Source: Elmis aenea
Taxonomy: Eukaryota > Arthropoda > Insecta > Coleoptera > Elmidae
NCBI GenBank assembly: GCA_947652605.1
Contig: CANTFG010000295.1
Coordinates: forward strand, 1-64,000
Direction: 5' to 3'
Length of the DNA stretch: 64,000 bases
Shown: piece by piece, positions 26,201 through 38,689 of the stretch
How positions within the stretch are numbered: the first letter of the stretch is position 1
How the letters are laid out: every line of letters begins with the position of its first letter
Notes under the pieces: model-generated
The model's input: the letters and a program-made list of their open reading frames with translations, nothing else
What the model was told of the DNA's origin: nothing
Databases searched by the model: none
Made by a program: the position numbers and the translations under genes

Positions 26201-26530
26201 ACGGTATTTTTAGGAAATTATTAAAAATTAAAACCAGCTCATTGAAAGACATATGCAAAACAATTGTATTCATGTAAAGAGGCGATGGATAAACTGTTCC
26301 TGTGATATACAAATCAATAATTAAAATTGTGTAGAAATAGTCGCTCAAGGAACATATGTATTAACTAAAGCACGGTATTTTTAGGAAATTATTAAAAATT
26401 AAAACCAGCTCATTGAAAGACATATGCAAAACAATTGTATTCATGTAAAGAGGCGATGGATAAACTGTTCCTGTGATATACAAATCAATAATTAAAATTG
26501 TTTCGAAATAGTCGCTCAAGGAACACATGT
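23279..26530. repeat. HOR unit, second copy (19 monomers)
   Basis: Units 23279-25676 match 19856-22253 and units 25847-26530 match 22595-23278. Between these, the first copy has two monomers (ACACATG, then CGGCATT with GAAGCG). This copy has one that combines TATTTTTAGG with GAAGCG and carries AAAAACATATG. The fused monomer looks like the product of a crossover inside a monomer that removed one unit length. The TAGTAATG unit here has gained the GATATAAAAATC change. At 26531 the array switches to the domain II unit beginning with an A-B pair. Confidence 0.85.
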
Positions 26531-29500
26531 ATTAACTAAAGCACGGTATTTTTAGGAAATTATTAAAAATTAAAACCAACTCATTGAAAGACATATGCAA
26601 AACAATTGTATTCATGTAAAGAGGCGATGGATAAACTGTTTCTGTGATATACAAATCAATAATTAAAATTGTTTCGAAATAGTCGCTCAAGGAACATATG
26701 TATTAACTAAAGCACGGTAATTTTAGGAAATTATTAAAAATTTAAACCAGCTCATTAAAAGACATATGCAAAACAATTGTATTCATGTAAAGTGGCGATG
26801 GATAAACTGTTTCTGTGATATACAAATCAATAATTAAAATTGTTTCGAAATAGTCGCTCAAGGAACATATGTATTAACTAAAGCACGGTATTTTTAGGAA
26901 ATTATTAAAAATTAAAACCAGCTCATTGAAAGACATATGCAAAACAATTGTATTCATGTAAAGAGGCGATGGATAAACTGTTCCTGTGATATACAAATCA
27001 ATAATTAAAATTGTTTCGAAATAGTCGCTCAAGGAACACATGTATTAACTAAACCACTGCATTTTTAGGAAATTATTAAAAATTAAAACCAGCTCATTGA
27101 AAGACATATGCAAAACAATTGTATTTATGTAAAGAGGCGATGGATAAACTGTTCCTGTGATATACAAATCAATAATTAAAATTGTTTAGAAATAGTCGCT
27201 CAAGGAACATATGTATTAACTAAAGCACGGTATTTTTAGGAAATTATTAAAAATTAAAACCAGCTCATTGAAAGACATATGCAAAACAATTGTATTCATG
27301 TAAAGAGGCGATGGATAAACTGTTCCTGTGATATACAAATCAATAATTAAAATTGTGTAGAAATAGTCGCTCAAGGAACATATGTATTAACTAAAGCACG
27401 GTATTTTTAGGAAATTATTAAAAATTAAAACCAGCTCATTGAAAGACATATGCAAAACAATTGTATTCATGTAAAGAGGCGATAGATAAACTGTTCCTGT
27501 GATATACAAATCAATAATTAAAATTGTTTCGAAATAGTCGCTCAAGGAACACATGTATTAACTAAAGCACGGCATTTTTAGGAAATTATTAAAAATTAAA
27601 ACCAGCTCATTGAAAGACATATGCAAAACAATTGTATTCATGTAAAGAGGCGATGGATAAACTGTTCCTGTGATATACAAATCAATAATTAAAATTGTTT
27701 CGAAATAGTCGCTCAAGGAACATATGTATTAACTAAAGCACGGTATTTTTAGGAAATTATTGAAAATTAAAACCAACTCATTGAAAGACATATGCAAAAC
27801 AATTGTATTCATGTAAAGAGGCGATGGATAAACTGTTTCTGTGATATACAAATCAATAATTAAAATTGTTTCGAAATAGTCGCTCAAGGAACATATGTAT
27901 TAACTAAAGCACGGTATTTTTAGGAAATTATTAAAAATTTAAACCAGCTCATTGAAAGACATATGCAAAACAATTGTATTCATGTAAAGTGGCGATGGAT
28001 AAACTGTTTCTGTGATATACAAATCAATAATTAAAATTGTTTCGAAATAGTCGCTCAAGGAACATATGTATTAACTAAAGCACGGTATTTTTAGGAAATT
28101 ATTAAAAATTAAAACCAGCTCATTGAAAGACATATGCAAAACAATTGTATTCATGTAAAGAGGCGATGGATAAACTGTTCCTGTGATATACAAATCAATT
28201 ATTAAAATTGTTTCGAAATAGTCGCTCAAGGAACACATGTATTAACTAAAGCACGGCATTTTTAGGAAATTATTAAAAATTAAAACCAGCTTATTGAAAG
28301 ACATATGCAAAACAATTGTATTCATGTAAAGAGGCGATGGATAAACTGTTCCTGTGATATACAAATCAATAATTAAAATTGTTTAGAAATAGTCGCTCAA
28401 GGAACATATGTATTAACTAAAGCACGGTATTTTTAGGAAATTATTAAAAATTAAAACCAGCTCATTGAAAGACATATGCAAAACAATTGTATTCATGTAA
28501 AGAGGCGATGGATAAACTGTTTCTGTGATATACAAATCAATAATTGAAATTGTTTCGAAATAGTCGCTCAAGGAACATATGTATTAACTAAAGCACGGTA
28601 TTTTTAGGAAATTATTAAAAATTAAAACCAGCTCATTGAAAGACATATGCAAAACAATTGTATTCATGTAAAGAGGCGATGGATAAACTGTTCCTGTGAT
28701 ATACAAATCAATAATTAAAATTGTTTAGAAATAGTCGCTCAAGGAACATATGTATTAACTAAAGCACGGTATTTTTAGGAAATTATTAAAAATTAAAACC
28801 CGCTCATTGAAAGACATATGCAAAACAATTGTATTCATGTAAAGAGGCGATGGATAAACTGTTTCTGTGATATACAAATCAATAATTAAAATTGTTTAGA
28901 AATAGTCGCTCAAGGAACATATGTATGTATTAACTAAAGCACGGTATTTTTAGGAAATTATTAAAAATTAAAACCAGCTCATTGAAAGACATATGCAAAA
29001 CAATTGTATTCATGTAAAGAGGCGATGGATAAACTGTTCCTGTGATATACAAATCAATAATTAAAATTGTTTCGAAATAGTCGCTCAAGAAACATATGTA
29101 TTAACTAAAGCACGGTATTTTTAGGAAATTATTAAAAATTAAAACCAGCTCATTGAAAGACATATGCAAAACAATTGTATTCATGTAAAGAGGCGATGGA
29201 TAAACTGTTCCTGTGATATACAAATCAATAATTAAAATTGTTTCGAAATAGTCGCTCAAGGAACATATGTATTAACTAAAGCACGGTATTTTTAGGAAAT
29301 TATTAAAAATTAAAACCAGCTCATTGAAAGACATATGCAAAACAATTGTATTCATGTAAAGAGGCGATGGATAAACTGTTCCTGTGATATACAAATCAAT
29401 AATTAAAATTGTGTAGAAATAGTCGCTCAAGGAACATATGTATTAACTAAAGCACGGTATTTTTAGGAAATTATTAAAAATTAAAACCAGCTCATTGAAA

Positions 29501-29612
29501 GACATATGCAAAACAATTGTATTCATGTAAAGAGGCGATGGATAAACTGTTCCTGTGATATACAAATCAATAATTAAAATTGTTTCGAAATAGTCGCTCA
29601 AGGAACACATGT
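26531..29612. repeat. 18-monomer HOR unit (3,082 bp), first copy
   Basis: Eighteen monomers, 18 x 171 plus one four-base insertion, start with an A-B pair. The B unit has CGGTAATTTT near 26717, and this change is shared with the next copy near 29799. The order is A, B, ACACATG, CGGCATT-like, GTGTAGA, ACACATG, CGGCATT, TTGAAAATT A, B-like, CAATTATT, CGGCATT with GCTTATTG, TGAAATTG, TTAGA, CCCGCTC with insertion, CAAGAAAC, TTCGA, GTGTAGA, ACACATG. Private changes include AAACCACTGCATT near 27050, GATAGATAAA near 27482 and CATTGAAAG in the second B. Confidence 0.85.
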
Positions 29613-32181
29613 ATTAACTAAAGCACGGTATTTTTAGGAAATTATTAAAAATTAAAACCAACTCATTGAAAGACATATGCAAAACAATTGTATTCATGTA
29701 AAGAGGCGATGGATAAACTGTTTCTGTGATATACAAATCAATAATTAAAATTGTTTCGAAATAGTCGCTCAAGGAACATATGTATTAACTAAAGCACGGT
29801 AATTTTAGGAAATTATTAAAAATTTAAACCAGCTCATTAAAAGACATATGCAAAACAATTGTATTCATGTAAAGTGGCGATGGATAAACTGTTTCTGTGA
29901 TATACAAATCAATAATTAAAATTGTTTCGAAATAGTCGCTCAAGGAACATATGTATTAACTAAAGCACGGTATTTTTAGGAAATTATTAAAAATTAAAAC
30001 CAGCTCATTGAAAGACATATGCAAAACAATTGTATTCATGTAAAGAGGCGATGGATAAACTGTTCCTGTGATATACAAATCAATAATTAAAATTGTTTCG
30101 AAATAGTCGCTCAAGGAACACATGTATTAACTAAAGCACGGTATTTTTAGGAAATTATTAAAAATTAAAACCAGCTCATTGAAAGACATATGCAAAACAA
30201 TTGTATTCATGTAAAGAGGCGATGGATAAACTGTTCCTGTGATATACAAATCAATAATTAAAATTGTTTAGAAATAGTCGCTCAAGGAACATATGTATTA
30301 ACTAAAGCACGGTATTTTTAGGAAATTATTAAAAATTAAAACCAGCTCATTGAAAGACATATGCAAAACAATTGTATTCATGTAAAGAGGCGATGGATAA
30401 ACTGTTCCTGTGATATACAAATCAATAATTAAAATTGTGTAGAAATAGTCGCTCAAGGAACATATGTATTAACTAAAGCACGGTATTTTTAGGAAATTAT
30501 TAAAAATTAAAACCAGCTCATTGAAAGACATATGCAAAACAATTGTATTCATGTAAAGAGGCGATGGATAAACTGTTCCTGTGATATACAAATCAATAAT
30601 TAAAATTGTTTCGAAATAGTCGCTCAAGGAACACATGTATTAACTAAAGCACGGCATTTTTAGGAAATTATTAAAAATTAAAACCAGCTCATTGAAAGAC
30701 ATATGCAAAACAATTGTATTCATGTAAAGAGGCGATGGATAAACTGTTCCTGTGATATACAAATCAATAATTAAAATTGTTTCGAAATAGTCGCTCAAGG
30801 AACATATGTATTAACTAAAGCACGGTATTTTTAGGAAATTATTGAAAATTAAAACCAACTCATTGAAAGACATATGCAAAACAATTGTATTCATGTAAAG
30901 AGGCGATGGATAAACTGTTTCTGTGATATACAAATCAATAATTAAAATTGTTTCGAAATAGTCGCTCAAGGAACATATGTATTAACTAAAGCACGGTATT
31001 TTTAGGAAATTATTAAAAATTTAAACCAGCTCATTAAAAGACATATGCAAAACAATTGTATTTATGTAAAGTGGCGATGGATAAACTGTTTCTGTGATAT
31101 ACAAATCAATAATTAAAATTGTTTCGAAATAGTCGCTCAAGGAACATATGTATTAACTAAAGCACGGTATTTTTAGGAAATTATTAAAAATTAAAACCAG
31201 CTCATTGAAAGACATATGCAAAACAATTGTATTCATGTAAAGAGGCGATGGATAAACGGTTCCTGTGATATACAAATCAATTATTAAAATTGTTTCGAAA
31301 TAGTCGCTCAAGGAACACATGTATTAACTAAAGCACGGCATTTTTAGGAAATTATTAAAAATTAAAACCAGCTTATTGAAAGACATATGCAAAACAATTG
31401 TATTCATGTAAAGAGGCGATGGATAAACTGTTCCTGTGATATACAAATCAATAATTAAAATTGTTTAGAAATAGTCGCTCAAGGAACATATGTATTAACT
31501 AAAGCACGGTATTTTTAGGAAATTATTAAAAATTAAAACCAGCTCATTGAAAGACATATGCAAAACAATTGTATTCATGTAAAGAGGCGATGGATAAACT
31601 GTTTCTGTGATATACAAATCAATAATTGAAATTGTTTCGAAATAGTCGCTCAAGGAACATATGTATTAACTAAAGCACGGTATTTTTAGGAAATTATTAA
31701 AAATTAAAACCAGCTCATTGAAAGACATATGCAAAACAATTGTATTCATGTAAAGAGGCGATGGATAAACTGTTCCTGTGATATACAAATCAATAATTAA
31801 AATTGTTTAGAAATAGTCGCTCAAGGAACATATGTATTAACTAAAGCACGGTATTTTTAGGAAATTATTAAAAATTAAAACCCGCTCATTGAAAGACATA
31901 TGCAAAACAATTGTATTCATGTAAAGAGGCGATGGATAAACTGTTCCTGTGATATACAAATCAATAATTAAAATTGTTTAGAAATAGTCGCTCAAGGAAC
32001 ATATGTATGTATTAACTAAAGCACGGTATTTTTAGGAAATTATTAAAAATTAAAACCAGCTCATTGAAAGACATATGCAAAACAATTGTATTCATGTAAA
32101 GAGGCGATGGATAAACTGTTCCTGTGATATACAAATCAATAATTAAAATTGTTTCGAAATAGTCGCTCAAGAAACATATGT
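29613..32181. repeat. 18-mer HOR, second copy (15 monomers retained)
   Basis: The first fifteen monomers match 26531-29099 at a constant offset of 3,082, including the rare CGGTAATTTT and GCTTATTG changes. After the CAAGAAAC monomer at 32011 the order departs: the next unit (32182) is A-like with GCTTATTG and ends in a two-base insertion (CATAAATGTATT), followed by B at 32355. Private changes in this copy are AAACGGTTCC near 31257 and TTTATG in the B unit near 31062. Confidence 0.85.
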
Positions 32182-34406
32182 ATTAACTAAAGCACGGTAT
32201 TTTTAGGAAATTATTAAAAATTAAAACCAGCTTATTGAAAGACATATGCAAAACAATTGTATTCATGTAAAGAGGCGATGGATAAACTGTTTCTGTGATA
32301 TACAAATCAATAATTAAAATTGTTTCGAAATAGTCGCTCAAGGAACATAAATGTATTAACTAAAGCACGGTATTTTTAGGAAATTATTAAAAATTTAAAC
32401 CAGCTCATTAAAAGACATATGCAAAACAATTGTATTCATGTAAAGTGGCGATGGATAAACTGTTTCTGTGATATACAAATCAATAATTAAAATTGTTTCG
32501 AAATAGTCGCTCAAGGAACATATGTATTAACTAAAGCACGGTATTTTTAGGAAATTATTAAAAATTAAAACCAGCTCATTGAAAGACATATGCAAAACAA
32601 TTGTATTCATGTAAAGAGGCGATGGATAAACTGTTCCTGTGATATACAAATCAATAATTAAAATTGTTTCGAAATAGTCGCTCAAGGAACACATGTATTA
32701 ACTAAAGCACGGCATTTTTAGGAAATTATTAAAAATTAAAACCAGCTCATTGAAAGACATATGCAAAACAATTGTATTCATGTAAAGAGGCGATGGATAA
32801 ACTGTTCCTGTGATATACAAATCAATAATTAAAATTGTTTCGAAATAGTCGCTCAAGGAACATATGTATTAACTAAAGCACGGTATTTTTAGGAAATTAT
32901 TAAAAATTAAAACCAGCTCATTGAAAGACATATGCAAAACAATTGTATTCATGTAAAGAGGCGATGGATAAACTGTTCCTGTGATATACAAATCAATAAT
33001 TAAAATTGTGTAGAAATAGTCGCTCAAGGAACATATGTATTAACTAAAGCACGGTATTTTTAGGAAATTATTAAAAATTAAAACCAGCTCATTGAAAGAC
33101 ATATGCAAAACAATTGTATTCATGTAAAGAGGCGATGGATAAATTGTTCCTGTGATATACAAATCAATAATTAAAATTGTTTAGAAATAGTCGCTCAAGG
33201 AACACATGTATTAACTAAAGCACGGTATTTTTAGGAAATTATTAAAAATTAAAACCAACTCATTGAAAGACATATGCAAAACAATTGTATTCATGTAAAG
33301 AGGCGATCGATAAACTGTTTCTGTGATATACAAATCAATAATTAAAATTGTTTCGAAATAGTCGCTCAAGGAACATATGTATTAACTAAAGCACGGTATT
33401 TTTAGGAAATTATTAAAAATTTAAACCAGCTCATTAAAAGACATATGCAAAACAATTGTATTCATGTAAAGTGGCGATGGATAAACTGTTTCTGTGATAT
33501 ACAAATCAATAATTAAAATTGTTTCGAAATAGTCGCTCAAGGAACATATGTATTAACTAAAGCACGGTATTTTTAGGAAATTATTAAAAATTAAAACCAG
33601 CTCATTGAAAGACATATGCAAAACAATTGTATTCATGTAAAGAGGCGATGGATAAACTGTTCCTGTGATATACAAATCAATAATTAAAATTGTTTCGAAA
33701 TAGTCGCTCAAGGAACACATGTATTAACTAAAGCACGGCATTTTTAGGAAATTATTAAAAATTAAAACCAGCTCATTGAAAGACATATGCAAAACAATTG
33801 TATTCATGTAAAGAGGCGATGGATAAACTGTTCCTGTGATATACAAATCAATAATTAAAATTGTTTAGAAATAGTCGCTCAAGGAACATATGTATTAACT
33901 AAAGCACGGTATTTTTAGGAAATTATTAAAAATTAAAACCAGCTCATTGAAAGACATATGCAAAACAATTGTATTCATGTAAAGAGGCGATGGATAAACT
34001 GTTCCTGTGATATACAAATCAATAATTAAAATTGTGTAGAAATAGTCGCTCAAGGAACATATGTATTAACTAAAGCACGGTATTTTTAGGAAATTATTAA
34101 AAATTAAAACCAGCTCATTGAAAGACATATGCAAAACAATTGTATTCATGTAAAGAGGCGATGGATAAACTGTTCCTGTGATATACAAATCAATAATTAA
34201 AATTGTTTCGAAATAGTCGCTCAAGGAACACATGTATTAACTAAAGCACGGCATTTTTAGGAAATTATTAAAAATTAAAACCAGCTCATTGAAAGACATA
34301 TGCAAAACAATTGTATTCATGTAAAGAGGCGATGGATAAACTTTTCCTGTGATATACAAATCAATAATTAAAATTGTTTCGAAATAGTCGCTCAAGGAAC
34401 ACATGT
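32182..34406. repeat. A-B-led half-units of the domain II HOR
   Basis: Two short runs start with A-B pairs (32182/32355 and 33210/33381). Each is followed by ACACATG and CGGCATT monomers and a GTGTAGA monomer (near 33008 and 34034). They are the left half of the domain II HOR (A, B, C, D, GTGTAGA, C, D) without the right half. The monomer near 33039 has an AAATTG/TTAGA/ACACATG combination not seen in the other copies. The A unit at 33210 has GGCGATCGATAAA, and the unit at 34236 has AAACTTTTCC. Repeated partial units suggest unequal exchange between the two A-B pairs within one HOR. Confidence 0.7.
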
Positions 34407-36804
34407 ATTAACTAAAGCACGGTATTTTTAGGAAATTATTAAAAATTAAAACCAACTCATTGAAAGACATATGCAAAACAATTGTATTCATGTAAAGAGG
34501 CGATGGATAAACTGTTTCTGTGATATACAAATCAATAATTAAAATTGTTTCGAAATAGTCGCTCAAGGAACATATGTATTAACTAAAGCACGGTATTTTT
34601 AGGAAATTATTAAAAATTTAAACCAGCTCATTAAAAGACATATGCAAAACAATTGTATTCATGTAAAGTGGCGATGGATAAACTGTTTCTGTGATATACA
34701 AATCAATAATTAAAATTGTTTTGAAATAGTCGCTCAAGGAACATATGTATTAACTAAAGCACGGTATTTTTAGGAAATTATTAAAAATTAAAACCAGCTC
34801 ATTGAAAGACATATGCAAAACAATTGTATTCATGTAAAGAGGCGATGGATAAACTGTTCCTGTGATATACAAATCAATTATTAAAATTGTTTCGAAATAG
34901 TCGCTCAAGGAACACATGTATTAACTAAAGCACGGTATTTTTAGGAAATTATTAAAAATTAAAACCAGCTCATTGAAAGACATATGCAAAACAATTGTAT
35001 TCATGTAAAGAGGCGATGGATAAACTGTTCCTGTGATATACAAATCAATAATTAAAATTGTTTAGAAATAGTCGCTCAAGGAACATATGTATTAACTAAA
35101 GCACGGTATTTTTAGGAAATTATTAAAAATTAAAACCAGCTCATTGAAAGACATATGCAAAACAATTGTATTCATGTAAAGAGGCGATGGATAAACTGTT
35201 TCTGTGATATACAAATCAATAATTGAAATTGTTTTGAAATAGTCGCTCAAGGAACATATGTATTAACTAAAGCACGGTATTTTTAGGAAATTATTAAAAA
35301 TTAAAACCAGCTCATTGAAAGACATATGCAAAACAATTGTATTCATGTAAAGAGGCGATGGATAAACTGTTCCTGTGATATACAAATCAATAATTAAAAT
35401 TGTTTAGAAATAGTCGCTCAAGGAACATATGTATTAACTAAAGCACGGTATTTTTAGGAAATTATTAAAAATTAAAACCAGCTCATTGAAAGACATATGC
35501 AAAACAATTGTATTCATGTAAAGAAGCGATGGATAAACTGTTCCTGTGATATACAAATCAATAATTAAAATTGTTTAGAAATAGTCGCTCAAGGAACATA
35601 TGTATTAACTAAAGCACGGTATTTTTAGGAAATTATTAAAAATTAAAACCCGCTCATTGAAAGACATATGCAAAACAATTGTATTCATGTAAAGAGGCGA
35701 TGGATAAACTGTTCCTGTGATATACAAATCAATAATTAAAATTGTTTAGAAATAGTCGCTCAAGGAACATATGTATGTATTAACTAAAGCACGGTATTTT
35801 TAGGAAATTATTAAAAATTAAAACCAGCTCATTGAAAGACATATGCAAAACAATTGTATTCATGTAAAGAGGCGATGGATAAACTGTTCCTGTGATATAC
35901 AAATCAATAATTAAAATTGTTTTGAAATAGTCGCTCAAGGAACACATGTATTAACTAAAGCACGGCTATTTTAGGAAATTATTAAAAATTAAAACCAGCT
36001 CATTGAAAGACATATGCAAAACAATTGTATTCATGTAAAGAGGCGATGGATAAACTGTTCCTGTGATATACAAATCAATAATTAAAATTGTTTCGAAATA
36101 GTCGCTCAAGAAACATATGTATTAACTAAAGCACGGTATTTTTAGGAAATTATTAAAAATTAAAACCAGCTCATTGAAAGACATATGCAAAACAATTGTA
36201 TTCATGTAAAGAGGCGATGGATAAACTGTTCCTGTGATATACAAATCAATAATTAAAATTGTTTAGAAATAGTCGCTCAAGGAACATATGTATTAACTAA
36301 AGCACGGTATTTTTAGGAAATTATTAAAAATTAAAACCAGCTCATTGAAAGACATATGCAAAACAATTGTATTCATGTAAAGAGGCGATGGATAAACTGT
36401 TCCTGTGATATACAAATCAATAATTAAAATTGTGTAGAAATAGTCGCTCAAGGAACATATGTATTAAATAAAGCACGGTATTTTTAGGAAATTATTAAAA
36501 ATTAAAACCAGCTCATTGAAAGACATATGCAAAACAATTGTATTCATGTAAAGAGGCGATGGATAAACTGTTCCTGTGATATACAAATCAATAATTAAAA
36601 TTGTTTCGAAATAGTCGCTCAAGGAACACATGTATTAACTAAAGCACGGCATTTTTAGGAAATTATTAAAAATTAAAACCAGCTCATTGAAAGACATATG
36701 CAAAACAATTGTATTCATGTAAAGAGGCGATGGATAAACTGTTCCTGTGATATACAAATCAATAATTAAAATTGTTTCGAAATAGTCGCTCAAGGAACAC
36801 ATGT
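34407..36804. repeat. 14-monomer HOR unit (2,398 bp), first copy
   Basis: Fourteen monomers plus one four-base insertion are followed directly by a copy starting at 36805. The first eleven monomers match 36805-38689: A, B with GTTTTGAAAT, CAATTATT, TTAGA, TGAAATTG, TTAGA, GAAGCG, CCCGCTC with insertion, GTTTTGAAAT/ACACATG, CGGCTATTTT/CAAGAAAC, TTAGA. The remaining three here are GTGTAGA, ACACATG (with ATTAAATAAAG) and CGGCATT/ACACATG, leading back into type A. The shared CGGCTATTTT marker near 35963 and 38361 gives an offset of 2,398. Confidence 0.87.
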
Positions 36805-38689
36805 ATTAACTAAAGCACGGTATTTTTAGGAAATTATTAAAAATTAAAACCAACTCATTGAAAGACATATGCAAAACAATTGTATTCATGTAAAGAGGCG
36901 ATGGATAAACTGTTTCTGTGATATACAAATCAATAATTAAAATTGTTTCGAAATAGTCGCTCAAGGAACATATGTATTAACTAAAGCACGGTATTTTTAG
37001 GAAATTATTAAAAATTTAAACCAGCTCATTAAAAGACATATGCAAAACAATTGTATTCATGTAAAGTGGCGATGGATAAACTGTTTCTGTGATATACAAA
37101 TCAATAATTAAAATTGTTTTGAAATAGTCGCTCAAGGAACATATGTATTAACTAAAGCACGGTATTTTTAGGAAATTATTAAAAATTAAAACCAGCTCAT
37201 TGAAAGACATATGCAAAACAATTGTATTCATGTAAAGAGGCGATGGATAAACTGTTCCTGTGATATACAAATCAATTATTAAAATTGTTTCGAAATAGTC
37301 GCTCAAGGAACACATGTATTAACTAAAGCACGGTATTTTTAGGAAATTATTAAAAATTAAAACCAGCTCATTGAAAGACATATGCAAAACAATTGTATTC
37401 ATGTAAAGAGGCGATGGATAAACTGTTCCTGTGATATACAAATCAATAATTAAAATTGTTTAGAAATAGTCGCTCAAGGAACATATGTATTAACTAAAGC
37501 ACGGTATTTTTAGGAAATTATTAAAAATTAAAACCAGCTCATTGAAAGACATATGCAAAACAATTGTATTCATGTAAAGAGGCGATGGATAAACTGTTTC
37601 TGTGATATACAAATCAATAATTGAAATTGTTTCGAAATAGTCGCTCAAGGAACATATGTATTAACTAAAGCACGGTATTTTTAGGAAATTATTAAAAATT
37701 AAAACCAGCTCATTGAAAGACATATGCAAAACAATTGTATTCATGTAAAGAGGCGATGGATAAACTGTTCCTGTGATATACAAATCAATAATTAAAATTG
37801 TTTAGAAATAGTCGCTCAAGGAACATATGTATTAACTAAAGCACGGTATTTTTAGGAAATTATTAAAAATTAAAACCAGCTCATTGAAAGACATATGCAA
37901 AACAATTGTAATTATGTAAAGAAGCGATGGATAAACTGTTCCTGTGATATACAAATCAATAATTAAAATTGTTTAGAAATAGTCGCTCAAGGAACATATG
38001 TATTAACTAAAGCACGGTATTTTTAGGAAATTATTAAAAATTAAAACCCGCTCATTGAAAGACATATGCAAAACAATTGTATTCATGTAAAGAGGCGATG
38101 GATAAACTGTTCCTGTGATATACAAATCAATAATTAAAATTGTTTAGAAATAGTCGCTCAAGGAACATATGTATGTATTAACTAAAGCACGGTATTTTTA
38201 GGAAATTATTAAAAATTAAAACCAGCTCATTGAAAGACATATGCAAAACAATTGTATTCATGTAAAGAGGCGATGGATAAACTGTTCCTGTGATATACAA
38301 ATCAATAATTAAAATTGTTTTGAAATAGTCGCTCAAGGAACACATGTATTAACTAAAGCACGGCTATTTTAGGAAATTATTAAAAATTAAAACCAGCTCA
38401 TTGAAAGACATATGCAAAACAATTGTATTCATGTAAAGAGGCGATGGATAAACTGTTCCTGTGATATACAAATCAATAATTAAAATTGTTTCGAAATAGT
38501 CGCTCAAGAAACATATGTATTAACTAAAGCACGGTATTTTTAGGAAATTATTAAAAATTAAAACCAGCTCATTGAAAGACATATGCAAAACAATTGTATT
38601 CATGTAAAGAGGCGATGGATAAACTGTTCCTGTGATATACAAATCAATAATTAAAATTGTTTAGAAATAGTCGCTCAAGGAACATATGT
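36805..38689. repeat. 14-mer HOR, second copy (11 matching monomers)
   Basis: This is the second copy of the unit at 34407, with the same order and markers. Its TGAAATTG monomer keeps TTCGA, where the first copy has TTTTG. Its GAAGCG monomer has TTGTAATTATG near 37907. After it the array does not return to the GTGTAGA trio but repeats CCCGCTC, GTTTTGAAAT, CGGCATT/CAAGAAAC, a five-monomer periodicity. Confidence 0.83.

Larger units (their letters stand above)
1..26530. repeat. Array domain I: TAGTAATG / CGATTAGTCG haplotype HORs
   Basis: This part is marked by a monomer run not seen after about 26.5 kb. In order it is TTAGA with TTGCT, then AAGAAGCG with AAATTG, then CGATTAGTCG, then often AAAATCTAAAACC, then AATAAATGAAATTG with ATATTCGCT, then a monomer with AAAAACCAGCTCTTT and TTGTAGTAATG. 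CGATTAGTCG occurs near 1343, 8193, 12989, 15899, 18637, 21542 and 24965. TAGTAATG occurs near 1790, 8640, 13265, 16345, 19080, 21985 and 25410. Spacings cluster at 16-20 monomers, with 6.85 and 4.8 kb gaps where other unit types are inserted. Blocks at 2568-3940 and 4283-7019 belong instead to the type that dominates domain II. Confidence 0.8.
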
